From Peptococcaceae bacterium (GTDB lineage: Bacteria; Bacillota; Desulfotomaculia; Desulfotomaculales; Pelotomaculaceae): a stretch of 35,784 bases of DNA. Shown piece by piece: positions 1 to 10,168 of this stretch (the stretch's first letter is position 1; the number at the start of each line of letters is the position of its first letter). The notes beneath the pieces are model-generated. The model was not told where the DNA came from, did no database searches, and was given only the letters and a program-made list of their open reading frames with translations. The DNA is taken from positions 1-35,784 of the forward strand of contig JAAYRI010000102.1 of assembly GCA_012518875.1 (NCBI GenBank), in the 5' to 3' direction. The translations under genes were made by a program, and so were the position numbers.

Positions 1-1550
<1,550 letters not shown>

Positions 1551-1583
1551 TCAGAATCGACCAGACTATATGACATTCCACAC

Positions 1584-2456
1584 CTATACCAGGAGGGAAG
1601 CAGCATATTTAACCAGATAAGCCGCCGGCACAAAAATTAACTGGGCCAAAGCAGTACCCAAGATTCTTGTTAGCGACAGATAGATAACCATTTGTTTTAC
1701 ATCTTCGTCACTCCGCTCCCCCTGTAGTGCCTGGTCGGTAATAGCGGCAGCAGTAGGCTCAACCACCGTAGCCGCGAGAATGGTGGCTACCCCATTAACC
1801 ACGGCAGATAGTAAGGCGGCAGTAGAACGGAAATTGGGGAAAAGGGCCCCGGCATATATTGCGGAAAGCACCCCTGTAGTATACACACCGGTAACAATTA
1901 TATTTAAGAATAGAAACGTCTTGGGGATGGCAATTTTTCTTTTTGGTGTTATCTTAAATGACTTCCTGCTTTGTTGTTCAATTTGACCACCTGCTCGCAT
2001 AAAGCGGCGGGGTGAAATTATGATGCCGGCCAACATCCGGGGCACCGAACCTGTTTCCTCAAAAGAAAATATAGCACGGTTAAATATGTTGACAAAAACA
2101 GGGATCAAGGCGGCAGCAATAACAGTCCCCACTGTGGCGGCCAGAATGACAAAACGAATATTATCACTCAGTGAGACCAGCAGCGCCTGATAAGCAGCAC
2201 TATTGACCAGCTCTGCATCTGTTACCCTGATTCCCGTCTGGATCTGTCCTGTTTTAATAACCATTTCCACAATAGAAGCCAAAATTGGCGCCTGAATCGT
2301 ATTAGCAGTGCTGGCCACCAGAAATATCACGTTATAAATGGATAAACCTGTGGCCAGTCTCTGTGTACGCACGCCTGATATGCGCATGGCATAAGCCAGG
2401 GTATTAATAAAATGAATCACCGCCGTAAGGGCGGCCACGATTAGGAGACGCTCCAT
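1584..2456 (-). CDS. amj: lipid II flippase, Amj (YdaH) family
   Basis: This is a 290-residue polytopic membrane protein resembling Bacillus subtilis Amj (formerly YdaH, DUF2837), which moves the peptidoglycan precursor lipid II across the membrane as an alternate to MurJ. Visible evidence is the N-terminal pattern with INTLAYAMRISGVRT, an ASTANTIQAP segment, several hydrophobic stretches, and a basic cytoplasmic loop near residues 145-175. The length matches the family (about 270). The start ATG follows CGGAGGGATT closely. It sits between pcrA (104 bases upstream) and ligA (69 bases downstream), an unexpected place for a cell-wall gene; cotranscription is inferred from spacing. The family call rests on recalled motifs, not on a search. 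Confidence 0.85.
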   Translation of the reverse strand: MERLLIVAALTAVIHFINTLAYAMRISGVRTQRLATGLSIYNVIFLVASTANTIQAPILASIVEMVIKTGQIQTGIRVTDAELVNSAAYQALLVSLSDNIRFVILAATVGTVIAAALIPVFVNIFNRAIFSFEETGSVPRMLAGIIISPRRFMRAGGQIEQQSRKSFKITPKRKIAIPKTFLFLNIIVTGVYTTGVLSAIYAGALFPNFRSTAALLSAVVNGVATILAATVVEPTAAAITDQALQGERSDEDVKQMVIYLSLTRILGTALAQLIFVPAAYLVKYAASLLV

Positions 2457-2560
2457 AATCCCTCCGTAACCGGTTTAATAATAGTATTGCCAAAAGGACT
2501 ATCTGAGTTACCCGATAGGGCCAAACATCCTTATTTGTTTCCGCACCTTATGTTGGCTGA

Positions 2561-4732
2561 TTACAGCTCATCAGCCTTCTGCAACGGTGCATATTTTGCC
2601 AGCAGTACCTTTATACCCTGCTCTGGAAAGGCCACCTGATACTCTGTATCCTCACCATCACCTTGTACCCCAACAACTACTCCCGGGCCCCATTTATTGT
2701 GCCTGACCCGGTCACCAAGGAGATATTGCCGGACACCTAAAATCCTTTTCCCAACAGTGACACCCGCCCCCATCCCCGGCCGGTCCTTTTTAATGCCATT
2801 TTCCGGCAAATTGTCATCGCTTAAAAGGTGGCCCGGGATTTCCTCAAGAAAGCGGGAAGGCTTGTTGTATTTTTCAGCGCCAAAAAGGGTTCTTTTCCAA
2901 CAATGAGTAAGGTAAAGATGCTGCATAGCCCTGGTTACACCAACATAACACAGGCGGCGTTCTTCCTCCAGCTCACCTGGTTCCAGCAATGAACGGGAGT
3001 GGGGAAAAACACCTTCTTCTAGACCGGCCAGGAAAACAATTGGAAACTCAAGGCCTTTGGCACTATGCAGAGTCATCAGGGAAACCTGATCATAATCTGC
3101 ATCATACTTGTCCAGATCTGTTACCAGGGCTACATTTTCCAGGTAGCTCCGCAACCCTTTTTCTTCTGCATCCCGGTCAAATTCTTTAGTGCCGGAAATA
3201 AACTCATCCAGGTTTTCCAGCCTGGTGCGTGATTCTACCGTATCTTCAGCCAGTAGTTCCTTACGGTACCCGGTTTGTTCCAACACCTCTGTGGCCAGGT
3301 AAGTAACATTAGCATCTAATAACTCCGCCGCAAGACGTTGTAGCAGTAAGCCCAGTTTGCTGCATGCCAACCTGGCTCGACCAGTAAGCCCATCAATTTC
3401 AGCCGCTCTGGTAAGGGCCTCAACAGGTGTAATCAGGTTGTTTTCGGCAAAAGATATGATTTTGGCCAGAGAAGCAGGGCCGATACCGCGCCTGGGGATG
3501 TTTACAATCCTGGCCAGGCTGACGGTGTCCCTTTGGTTTACAATTAGCCTCAGGTAAGCCATGATGTCCTTTATCTCTTTACGGGAGTAAAATTTCAAGC
3601 CTCCAATAATGGTATAAGGCAATCCTGCCCTGACAAATATTTCCTCAATTACTCTGGACTGGGCATGGGTGCGGTAGAGCACGGCAAAATCACGATATGG
3701 TCTTTTTTCTGTTTCTGTGAGGTGAAATATTTTCCTCGCTATATAGTCGGCTTCCTTGTGTTCGTCTTCACCAAAGAAGTGCACCGGGGCGGTACCGGAT
3801 TTTTCCGCCGTCCAAAGACGCTTTTCCCTGCGGTTTTCGTTGTTTTTTATAATGTGATTGGCCACCTCTAAAATCCGGCTGGTGGAGCGATAATTTTGCT
3901 CCAGCTTGATTAGCTTTGCTTCAGGATAGTCCTTTTCAAATCTGAGAATATTATTGATATCCGCGCCCCGCCAGCTATAAATTCCCTGATCGGGATCACC
4001 TACGGCAAACAAGTTGCGGCGGGTGCCCACCAACAGATTGACAAAAACATATTGGGCATGGTTAGTGTCCTGGTATTCATCAACCAGGATGTAGCGGAAA
4101 CGATCCTGATAATATGCCAGCACTTGTGGATTTTCCCTAAACAACTGTACTGTAAGAAAAATGAGATCGTCAAAATCCACTGCATTGTTTTCCCGCAGTT
4201 TTTCTTCATATCGAACATAAACCCTGGTAACTACCTTGTTAAAACTATCATAAGCCTGTTTCTCATAATCACTTGTGGTCTGCAGTTTGTTTTTAGCCTG
4301 GGAGACGGCTGCCGCTACCGCCCGGGGCTGGTACCTTTTTCCATCAATGTCCAGTTCCTTGATACAGTCTTTGACAACGGTGAGCTGATCATCATTATCA
4401 TAGATTATAAAGTCACGGGTACGTCCAAAAAACTCCTCTTGGCGCCTTAAAATACGCAGGCAGGCGGCATGAAAGGTGTGAATCCAAATGTCACCAGACA
4501 TTTCCGGCGCCAATGCTTCCACCCGCATCCTCATTTCCTGGGCTGCCTTGTTGGTAAAAGTAATGGCCAGAATGTGGTATGGCCGGATCCCCATCTCCCT
4601 AATCAAGTGTGCTACCCGGCAAGTTAAAACCCTGGTTTTGCCACTACCGGCGCCCGCCAGGATCAGTAATGGTCCTTCCCCATATGTCACCGCCTCAACC
4701 TGGGCCGGATTAAGATTATCCAATACGTCCAT
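2561..4732 (-). CDS. pcrA: ATP-dependent DNA helicase PcrA (UvrD/Rep, superfamily 1)
   Basis: A 3'-5' DNA helicase used in nucleotide excision repair and in removing RecA filaments or stalled complexes. The Walker A motif GAGSGKT lies about 30 residues in, motif II is DEYQD, motif IV is QNYRST, motif V is TLHSAKGLEF and motif VI is VGVTRAM. The C-terminal tail (GDRVRHNKWGPG) is the family's Tudor-like RNA polymerase-binding segment. About 723 residues is normal. An ATG also exists at 4753, but the alignment of homologues (LNPAQxEAV close to the N terminus) favours the ATG at 4732, although its GGGGG lies only a few bases upstream. First gene of a probable pcrA-amj-ligA unit. Confidence 0.95.
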   Translation of the reverse strand: MDVLDNLNPAQVEAVTYGEGPLLILAGAGSGKTRVLTCRVAHLIREMGIRPYHILAITFTNKAAQEMRMRVEALAPEMSGDIWIHTFHAACLRILRRQEEFFGRTRDFIIYDNDDQLTVVKDCIKELDIDGKRYQPRAVAAAVSQAKNKLQTTSDYEKQAYDSFNKVVTRVYVRYEEKLRENNAVDFDDLIFLTVQLFRENPQVLAYYQDRFRYILVDEYQDTNHAQYVFVNLLVGTRRNLFAVGDPDQGIYSWRGADINNILRFEKDYPEAKLIKLEQNYRSTSRILEVANHIIKNNENRREKRLWTAEKSGTAPVHFFGEDEHKEADYIARKIFHLTETEKRPYRDFAVLYRTHAQSRVIEEIFVRAGLPYTIIGGLKFYSRKEIKDIMAYLRLIVNQRDTVSLARIVNIPRRGIGPASLAKIISFAENNLITPVEALTRAAEIDGLTGRARLACSKLGLLLQRLAAELLDANVTYLATEVLEQTGYRKELLAEDTVESRTRLENLDEFISGTKEFDRDAEEKGLRSYLENVALVTDLDKYDADYDQVSLMTLHSAKGLEFPIVFLAGLEEGVFPHSRSLLEPGELEEERRLCYVGVTRAMQHLYLTHCWKRTLFGAEKYNKPSRFLEEIPGHLLSDDNLPENGIKKDRPGMGAGVTVGKRILGVRQYLLGDRVRHNKWGPGVVVGVQGDGEDTEYQVAFPEQGIKVLLAKYAPLQKADEL

Positions 4733-4929
4733 CAACCCCCAAAAAATTAACATCTCATTAATACTATAAATTCTAAGTAATCAGCGCAAATCCTTCACCA
4801 CAGTCCACACTGGTATTGTTCATTGAATTCAAACAAACATTGACAAAAAATGCTGATTTCGTTCCGGAATAACTCACCGGACATTATCAGCAAGGGTGCA
4901 GGGTTCATAAAATTAATTAAAATACATCA

Positions 4930-4947
4930 GGGGGCGAATCCGCCCCC
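4930..4947 (-). terminator. hairpin after idi
   Basis: A perfect 7-bp GC stem (GGGGGCG/CGCCCCC) with an AATC loop lies 36 bases after the idi stop. In the minus direction it is followed by an A/T-rich stretch with only a short T run, so it is a plausible but weak intrinsic terminator for the regulator-idi transcript. The rest of 4733-4982 shows no gene and should contain the pcrA promoter; no convincing -35/-10 pair was recognised. Confidence 0.5.
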
Positions 4948-4982
4948 ATTTCAAGCTCCTGTCCCGCGATGAGCCCATCCTG

Positions 4983-5498
4983 TTAGATCACCTTCTCCAT
5001 CAACAGCTTTTCCCAGGCAATCCTAAACCATGGTGTGTAAATTTCCGGGTTTTTTTTAATATCCTCAGTCAAGGCATTTTTTGCAATCCATTTGTAGTCG
5101 GCCACCTCAGCAGGATTTTTTATCGGGGTCCCATCCCACCTGCCGAATAATACGTGATCATACTCCTTCTCTGTTACACCATTTTCAAACTTCGCTTCAT
5201 AAATAAATGAGAAAACTCTCGCTAACGCGGTGTCAAACCCCATTTCTTCCTGTAGTCTCCTGTGTGCGGCAGCCTCCAGTTCTTCCCCGGGCCGCGGGTG
5301 ACTGCAGCATGTATTTGCCCACAGCCCCGGGGTATGATATTTGTCCAAGGCACGCTTTTGGATTAACACCTCATCCTTGCTGTTAAATATAATGATTGAA
5401 AAGGCCCGATGCAACCTGGGGTTTATGTGGGCATCCATTTTTTCAGCAGTGCCTACCATATTATCATTTTCGTCTACCAGGATAACGTATTCTTCCAC
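4983..5498 (-). CDS. idi: isopentenyl-diphosphate delta-isomerase, type I (Nudix fold)
   Basis: Interconverts isopentenyl diphosphate and dimethylallyl diphosphate in the cytosol. The 171-residue protein has the type I hallmarks: metal-binding His24 and His30 in DAHINPRLHRAFS, the catalytic NTCCSHP motif (Cys65), the EEMG Nudix-like segment near residue 85, and the acidic TEKEYDH pair. The start is a GTG preceded by GGAGGTAAGCC. It overlaps the end of the upstream PucR-type regulator by 25 bases, so the two are almost certainly cotranscribed and perhaps translationally coupled. Many Firmicutes instead have the unrelated type II enzyme. DMAPP is the source of the prenyl group used by UbiX enzymes, and bsdB/bsdC lie in the same neighbourhood, so supply for prenyl-FMN is a reasonable inferred role. 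Confidence 0.95.
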   Translation of the reverse strand: MEEYVILVDENDNMVGTAEKMDAHINPRLHRAFSIIIFNSKDEVLIQKRALDKYHTPGLWANTCCSHPRPGEELEAAAHRRLQEEMGFDTALARVFSFIYEAKFENGVTEKEYDHVLFGRWDGTPIKNPAEVADYKWIAKNALTEDIKKNPEIYTPWFRIAWEKLLMEKVI

Positions 5499-7495
5499 GG
5501 CTTACCTCCAGAAACATAAAATTTTTTTTGTGTGCATGAAGCCTCATTCGACTGCATACCCTCTGTTTCTAGATCGCCCCTGCTTAAACACCATATTTTT
5601 AATGCTAACTGCAGATCAAACTTTTTGTTTGGATCCTTTAGTGAAAAGCCGCCTACCTCACATATTTTCCCCAACCGGTATTTAAAGCCGCTCAGGGTGA
5701 TCATGGTGGCCTTGGCTGCCTCTCGCATGATACAGTTGCTGTTAAAATAATTATTTAAAGTCTCAACTAGCTCGCTGCCATTTTTGCTATCATATTCCAG
5801 CAACTCACCAAGCTGATCATGCATAAAGTCCACCAGGCTGCTCTGATTATTAGTATTAAAAAGCAGGCCAAAAGTACCCAAACAATCAAAAGGAACAGTC
5901 ATATTTTTTTGGTTAAGCGATTTTATTACCTTTAAAGCCCATTTGGCTTCCTGATATGAATCGCTAAAGTCCCTCGGGGTAAAACAAACCCGGCCCAAAC
6001 CTATAGATATTGTCAATGATGGCAAATGTTTGGCCACCATCTTTTGCATTCTACGTGCCAATTCAACCGTATTAGAAGAGGCCCTATCCTCTAATGCGGT
6101 GATGATAATAATGTTATCACCGCTAATGGTGGCTGTACCAGTCCTGTTATAGATGTTTAATGCTGTGTTAATTATACCGCAAATCTGTTCCCTAACATGG
6201 GGGGTAAGCCCCCTGGCCTGAATAGATTTCCCTAATGAACAAGCCGGTTCATCCACACTGGCAACAAGCACCCGGTGGGATCTTTTAATATTATAACCAA
6301 GACAGCGGGCTCTTTCAACAATTGATGTTTCGGATCTAAACTTGCCCGAAACCAACTCCAGCACAAAGTCACCCAGCAAACGACTTTCAGTTTTGGCCAC
6401 TGTCCGATCCTGGGTCATCTTCAAGGCGAAAACAGTAACAATAAAATCCATTGTCATCTGCTCGTGCTCAGTGAGCTTTTTTTCGGGTTTAATCAAGCTG
6501 ACATAGCCAATAACCTCCATGCGACTAATGACTGGAAAAACGAACTGGGTTATTGGTCTTTTGGTTAGTTCCGACGGTAAAGTAACAGGCTTATTTTCCT
6601 GGCGGAGTTTGGTGACCAGGTGACGCAGTCGCCAGTCACCGATGATATCCCCAGTGGAAAAAGGGGGCTGGCAGTTGGCTTCCATTGTCACCGTAGGCGA
6701 AAAATAGGCCACCGGCTGGAAGGACTGATCCTCTACCAATACTGTCCCATTCATAATTTTACCTACAGCACTGGTAATCATTGTTATATCATCACCGTTT
6801 AGCACCATTCTCGTTAGCTGTTCATGAACAGCCACCGATTGCCTTAAAGCCTCATTCTGCTCCATTGCGCTAGTCTGGGGCCAATCCACACCTTGCCCCA
6901 GGGTAGTGCCATGATAGTATTTCAGTTCGGGGCGAATTTCCTCACCCCAGTCAGACAATTTCATTCCTACATAACGGCAGTGCTGATCACCCATGGCAGC
7001 ACAGGAAACCTCTTTGATAATTACTCTTTCACCAAAAAAGGCTGACATAATTCCACTGGCGTAACCCACAAGGGTCCAGCATACAGGCTCTGTGGCTGAA
7101 CCGAAATGCTTAATGTGGTGCTCCGCCTCATAGGAATCATACCAGCTTCCTTCACACATCCAGGTGTGTTCGATATCATTTGACTTCTTTTCTGCAGAAA
7201 TAACGTTGGCCATCCCAATAAAGGTGTGAAAGTTTCTTGCCAAATGATATCGGCCTTCTTTATCTATACGTGGGAAATCACTCATGAGATTTTCCACGTC
7301 CCGAAAACCGTTATTAAAGCCAAATCGTATTAAAAATCCTTTAGCTTTTTCTTTTCCCAGGGTATAGATCAGGTCTTTGCGCAGGATGCCAATGGCATTG
7401 GCATTTAGAATCAGTATGCGTTTATCCTTTAGATAATTTTTGCCTAACCCTGCCTGCAATTTAAGCATACTTCCCAATTGCATTTCCTGACTCAT
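5474..7495 (-). CDS. XylR_N-V4R-PucR type transcriptional regulator (aromatic sensor)
   Basis: A 673-residue regulator. Residues about 15-140 resemble the XylR_N aromatic-effector domain. About 140-205 form a V4R domain, with the characteristic CAAMGDQHCRY segment. About 230-400 look GAF-like. About 400-545 match the CdaR/PucR GGDEF-like region, and about 575-650 match the PucR-type helix-turn-helix (ETLNNYFNSN, FKYRL, LQLALK). Domain calls are from recalled family patterns. XylR_N-V4R modules bind phenols and related aromatics in characterised NtrC-type activators; here the output domain is PucR type, so sigma-54 dependence is not expected. The ATG has GGAGGGACG upstream. The gene sits between bsdD and idi on one strand, suggesting control of the decarboxylase genes. 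The C-terminal 30 or so residues, overlapping idi, look like an unconserved extension. Confidence 0.85.
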   Translation of the reverse strand: MSQEMQLGSMLKLQAGLGKNYLKDKRILILNANAIGILRKDLIYTLGKEKAKGFLIRFGFNNGFRDVENLMSDFPRIDKEGRYHLARNFHTFIGMANVISAEKKSNDIEHTWMCEGSWYDSYEAEHHIKHFGSATEPVCWTLVGYASGIMSAFFGERVIIKEVSCAAMGDQHCRYVGMKLSDWGEEIRPELKYYHGTTLGQGVDWPQTSAMEQNEALRQSVAVHEQLTRMVLNGDDITMITSAVGKIMNGTVLVEDQSFQPVAYFSPTVTMEANCQPPFSTGDIIGDWRLRHLVTKLRQENKPVTLPSELTKRPITQFVFPVISRMEVIGYVSLIKPEKKLTEHEQMTMDFIVTVFALKMTQDRTVAKTESRLLGDFVLELVSGKFRSETSIVERARCLGYNIKRSHRVLVASVDEPACSLGKSIQARGLTPHVREQICGIINTALNIYNRTGTATISGDNIIIITALEDRASSNTVELARRMQKMVAKHLPSLTISIGLGRVCFTPRDFSDSYQEAKWALKVIKSLNQKNMTVPFDCLGTFGLLFNTNNQSSLVDFMHDQLGELLEYDSKNGSELVETLNNYFNSNCIMREAAKATMITLSGFKYRLGKICEVGGFSLKDPNKKFDLQLALKIWCLSRGDLETEGMQSNEASCTQKKFYVSGGKPWKNTLSW

Positions 7496-7545
7496 TATTA
7501 CGTCCCTCCGTAAATAAAAGCCTATTTAGAGACATGTTGTCATCT

Positions 7546-7558
7546 ATGATTATATCAT
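7546..7558. promoter_or_regulatory. palindrome over the regulator's putative -10
   Basis: ATGAT-TAT-ATCAT is a perfect dyad 51 bases upstream of the regulator ATG. On the minus strand it contains a TATAAT hexamer (7549-7554). The overlap suggests an autoregulatory operator, but no good -35 was found at 16-18 bases, and the site is short. Confidence 0.3.
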
Positions 7559-7762
7559 CAAAACAAAACAACTGCCTTTTAAATTAAAAAATATATGGTC
7601 TATTCTAGTTGTGGAGGCTCTAATTGTATAGGTTATCTATATTTGCTCGACCTGGGATAGCAAGGGTTAGGGGAAATTGTATACTGCCACTGCATGTGGG
7701 AGACACATTTTAATTTGCTATAATATTATTTAGTTTTTATAATACCAAAGGTTATATGGAAT

Positions 7763-7797
7763 GGCCATCCGGATCCATTCCCTGGATTCAGATGGCC
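7763..7797. repeat. long inverted repeat between bsdD and the regulator
   Basis: Two 15-base arms (7763-7777 and 7783-7797) pair with one mismatch and one wobble around a five-base TTCCC loop, and a further GGAAT/ATTCC pair could extend the stem. A second imperfect dyad lies at about 7836-7867. Both lie in the 413-base gap between bsdD and the regulator, where no coding frame is convincing. Neither is followed by a strong T run on the minus strand, so termination of the bsd transcript is possible but unproven; operator or processing roles are alternatives. Confidence 0.45.
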
Positions 7798-7908
7798 TTT
7801 ATCATTCCACCCATTACCTGAGAGGAGTAATTGGCTAATGGTCCTATTAACCCCTAATGGGACATTATACCATAACCATTTCCTTTATATTCTCGGCAGA
7901 AATGGCGG

Positions 7909-8136
7909 TTACTTCTTCTTCAGTGGAGCAATAGGAACCAGGATTTGCAGGTCTTCCGGTTCCTGCGTAAATTGAAATTCCTTATCACGCAGTTCCGGCT
8001 TGATTACTTCATCCTCTTCAGTATTCCTCCAGGTAAAGTTGCAACGGCTGCATGCATACATTTCCCATGCGCCTGAGCCGTCTGGCGCTTTTGTTAATAG
8101 TCTCGCCGTATCATGTAAACAACGCACACACTTCAT
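7909..8136 (-). CDS. bsdD: hydroxyarylic acid decarboxylase small subunit D (BsdD/VdcD type)
   Basis: A 75-residue protein resembling the D subunit found with UbiD-type non-oxidative decarboxylases (BsdD, VdcD, ShdD). It has two CxxC pairs (Cys3/Cys6 and Cys29/Cys32) forming a likely zinc ribbon, the family's GAWEMYACSRC and CNFTW pattern, and the C-terminal LVPIAP motif. AAAGGAGG lies nine bases before the ATG. It follows bsdC by 59 bases on the same strand, the usual C-D order. Its exact biochemical role is not settled in the family; it is needed for full activity in some members. Confidence 0.9.
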   Translation of the reverse strand: MKCVRCLHDTARLLTKAPDGSGAWEMYACSRCNFTWRNTEEDEVIKPELRDKEFQFTQEPEDLQILVPIAPLKKK

Positions 8137-8195
8137 GCAATTTATCCTCCTTTTGTAAACCAGGTATTATAATTTATCACAGTGGTATTAAATAC

Positions 8196-9623
8196 TTATG
8201 CTCCCTGGGCAGCCTTTTGCAAATCGGCAATAACCTTTTCAAACTTTTTAGAATCAGGATTGCCAATTAGCCTGGTGTCACGCAGCAGCCCATCCGGATC
8301 GGTCGGTTCAGTGGCATCAATGATAAATTTGTTGCCCATACCAGCCGGGTAGGATGTGGGATCAAGCGGCATACCCGGTGTGTTTTGGATAACCAGGACG
8401 TCCTTTTCCGCGCGTACCCGGCAGGACAAAGACCACATAACCTGTTCCAGGTTGAATGGGTCGACATCTTCATCAACAAGAATAATATTCTTGCAGTAGG
8501 AAATACCATGTGGTGTGGAAGACAGACGGAATGCCACTGACTTGGCATAGCCACCAAAACGGTTTTTGGTAGAAACGATAGTGGTCAAACCGTGCTGATA
8601 CATAGCGTTTACCGCATGTACCTCCGGCATGCTTTCCTTCAACTGGTTGTATAGAGGTGCGCTGGTGTTTAGACCCATAAGGTAGTCAATTTCAGTCCAG
8701 GGGCGACCCATGAAGAGGTTTTCAAAAATTGGGTTCTTACGGTAGCTAATGCTCTTTACCTGAATTACCGACTGTAGACGCATACCGGAGTAACTTCCTG
8801 GGAACTCACCAAAGGGCCCTTCCGGAACACGCACGCGGGGCAATATTTCACCTTCAATCACATATTCAGCGTTAGCCGGAACATCAAGGTCACTATTCAG
8901 TGCCTTGGTTACCTCCATCGGGATACCGTTAATGGCTGCAGCATACTTGTATTCTGATTGATCATAATTAATCGGTGTGCTGGCCATAAAGGTCAGTACC
9001 GGGTCATTACCCAGGGCAATAGCAACCGGTAGCGGTTCATTCTGTTCTTCCGCATGGGTTACATGGCGAGCAATGTCATGGAAAGCAAGGGCCTGGATAC
9101 AAATTTGATCTTTACCAATGACCTGTAACCGGTAGGTACCTACGTTCTGGGTATCAAAGTTGTCCCTATCATATGGATCCTTACTTACTATGCAGGCCTT
9201 GGAAAAGAAGCAGGCAGCATCCCATTTATTGATGCGGAATAGCGGAATATGTTCAAAAAGGTTGATGTTGTCCTTCACTATTACCTCATGGCAGGGAGCC
9301 TTATCACTATCAATATTCTTTATTTCACCAGGATACCTATCCCAGGCCTCAAGGAAATTAAAGAACTGATCCTTTACCGGTGTATCTTTATCCAAACCCA
9401 TCATTAAAGCAATGTTAGCCCAGGAGCCGTGCACGTTCATAGCTACCTGCATGCCCTTCATGCCTTTAATGTTATCCATAACTACGGCAGGGCCATTAGG
9501 TACATCAACTGCTGCCCGGCAAATTTCCCGGATGGTTGGTTCCGGATAAATTGAATCTTTAATACGAACAAGCTGTCCATTTTCCTCCAACTTGGCTAAA
9601 AACTCACGTAAGTCACGAAACAC
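8196..9623 (-). CDS. bsdC: UbiD-family non-oxidative hydroxyarylic acid decarboxylase, subunit C
   Basis: A prenyl-FMN-dependent (de)carboxylase of 475 residues, the length of BsdC/ShdC. Shared features include the FREFLAxLEExGQL opening, the NVGTYRLQV segment with the active-site arginine, DQSEYKYA, the EGPFGEFPG motif with the two catalytic glutamates, PWTEIDYLMG, and DEDVDPFNLxQVMW near the C terminus. The close resemblance, from memory, to Bacillus BsdC suggests a hydroxybenzoate-, vanillate- or protocatechuate-like substrate; the substrate cannot be fixed from sequence alone. The start is GTG after GGGGTGTG. It is followed by bsdD and is divergent from bsdB, with 545 bases between them. 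Confidence 0.93.
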   Translation of the reverse strand: MFRDLREFLAKLEENGQLVRIKDSIYPEPTIREICRAAVDVPNGPAVVMDNIKGMKGMQVAMNVHGSWANIALMMGLDKDTPVKDQFFNFLEAWDRYPGEIKNIDSDKAPCHEVIVKDNINLFEHIPLFRINKWDAACFFSKACIVSKDPYDRDNFDTQNVGTYRLQVIGKDQICIQALAFHDIARHVTHAEEQNEPLPVAIALGNDPVLTFMASTPINYDQSEYKYAAAINGIPMEVTKALNSDLDVPANAEYVIEGEILPRVRVPEGPFGEFPGSYSGMRLQSVIQVKSISYRKNPIFENLFMGRPWTEIDYLMGLNTSAPLYNQLKESMPEVHAVNAMYQHGLTTIVSTKNRFGGYAKSVAFRLSSTPHGISYCKNIILVDEDVDPFNLEQVMWSLSCRVRAEKDVLVIQNTPGMPLDPTSYPAGMGNKFIIDATEPTDPDGLLRDTRLIGNPDSKKFEKVIADLQKAAQGA

Positions 9624-10168
9624 TGTATAATCACACCCCTTTTTTTTCTTTGCCTCATAATTTTTTCGATGTTAGTTACCCGATTTTACACCACAGAACA
9701 TATGAAGTTACTGTATTCTTTTACCCTGCAGCCACCTCCATTGATGTATTTACCCATTTACCTATGACATGTTGGCTACAATTGAAGATAGTGAAGTCGG
9801 TTGAGAAACATCTGTCTATAATGAGATTATCATCATCAATAAATCATTTCTACGATCTAAACAGACACAATAATGGTCAATGCACTATCCTTTTTGACAG
9901 CGTTAACCACATATTCCAATTCGGTGCAGCTAAAAAACAGGGGCTATAGATGATCAGCTTTTGTGGTTATATGTCATAAAATGTTGGAAGATAGATTCTA
10001 ATGATTGAAAAACTGTTATTTTAGTCAGCTATTCACCAAACATTCAACCTGTTAAGCCATAGAAAGGCAAACATAGCCATGATAGCTTTTATACAAGGTA
10101 TAATGTGGCCGGGTATTTCGGGTTTTTTATAATATCGGCAGGATAAATGAAAAGGAGGCTTGCTTTTG
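9624..10168. promoter_or_regulatory. divergent control region between bsdC and bsdB
   Basis: A 545-base AT-rich gap with no convincing gene. It must hold the promoters for both arms. A TATAAT at about 10102-10107 could serve bsdB, but the -35 position (near GCCATG) is poor, which fits a promoter needing an activator such as the nearby XylR_N-V4R-PucR protein. Similar GTTGG...GAAGATAG strings occur near 9771 and 9983, but I could not establish an operator. Confidence 0.4.

Noticed and set aside
7700-7800. small RNA gene on the plus strand
   Set aside because: A TATAAT and a downstream hairpin exist, but there is no usable -35 and only three T after the stem, so it is kept only as part of an inverted-repeat observation.
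9650-9949. 99-codon open frame in the bsdC-bsdB gap
   Set aside because: It begins at TTG with no ribosome site, the composition is not protein-like, and the region is expected to hold the divergent promoters.
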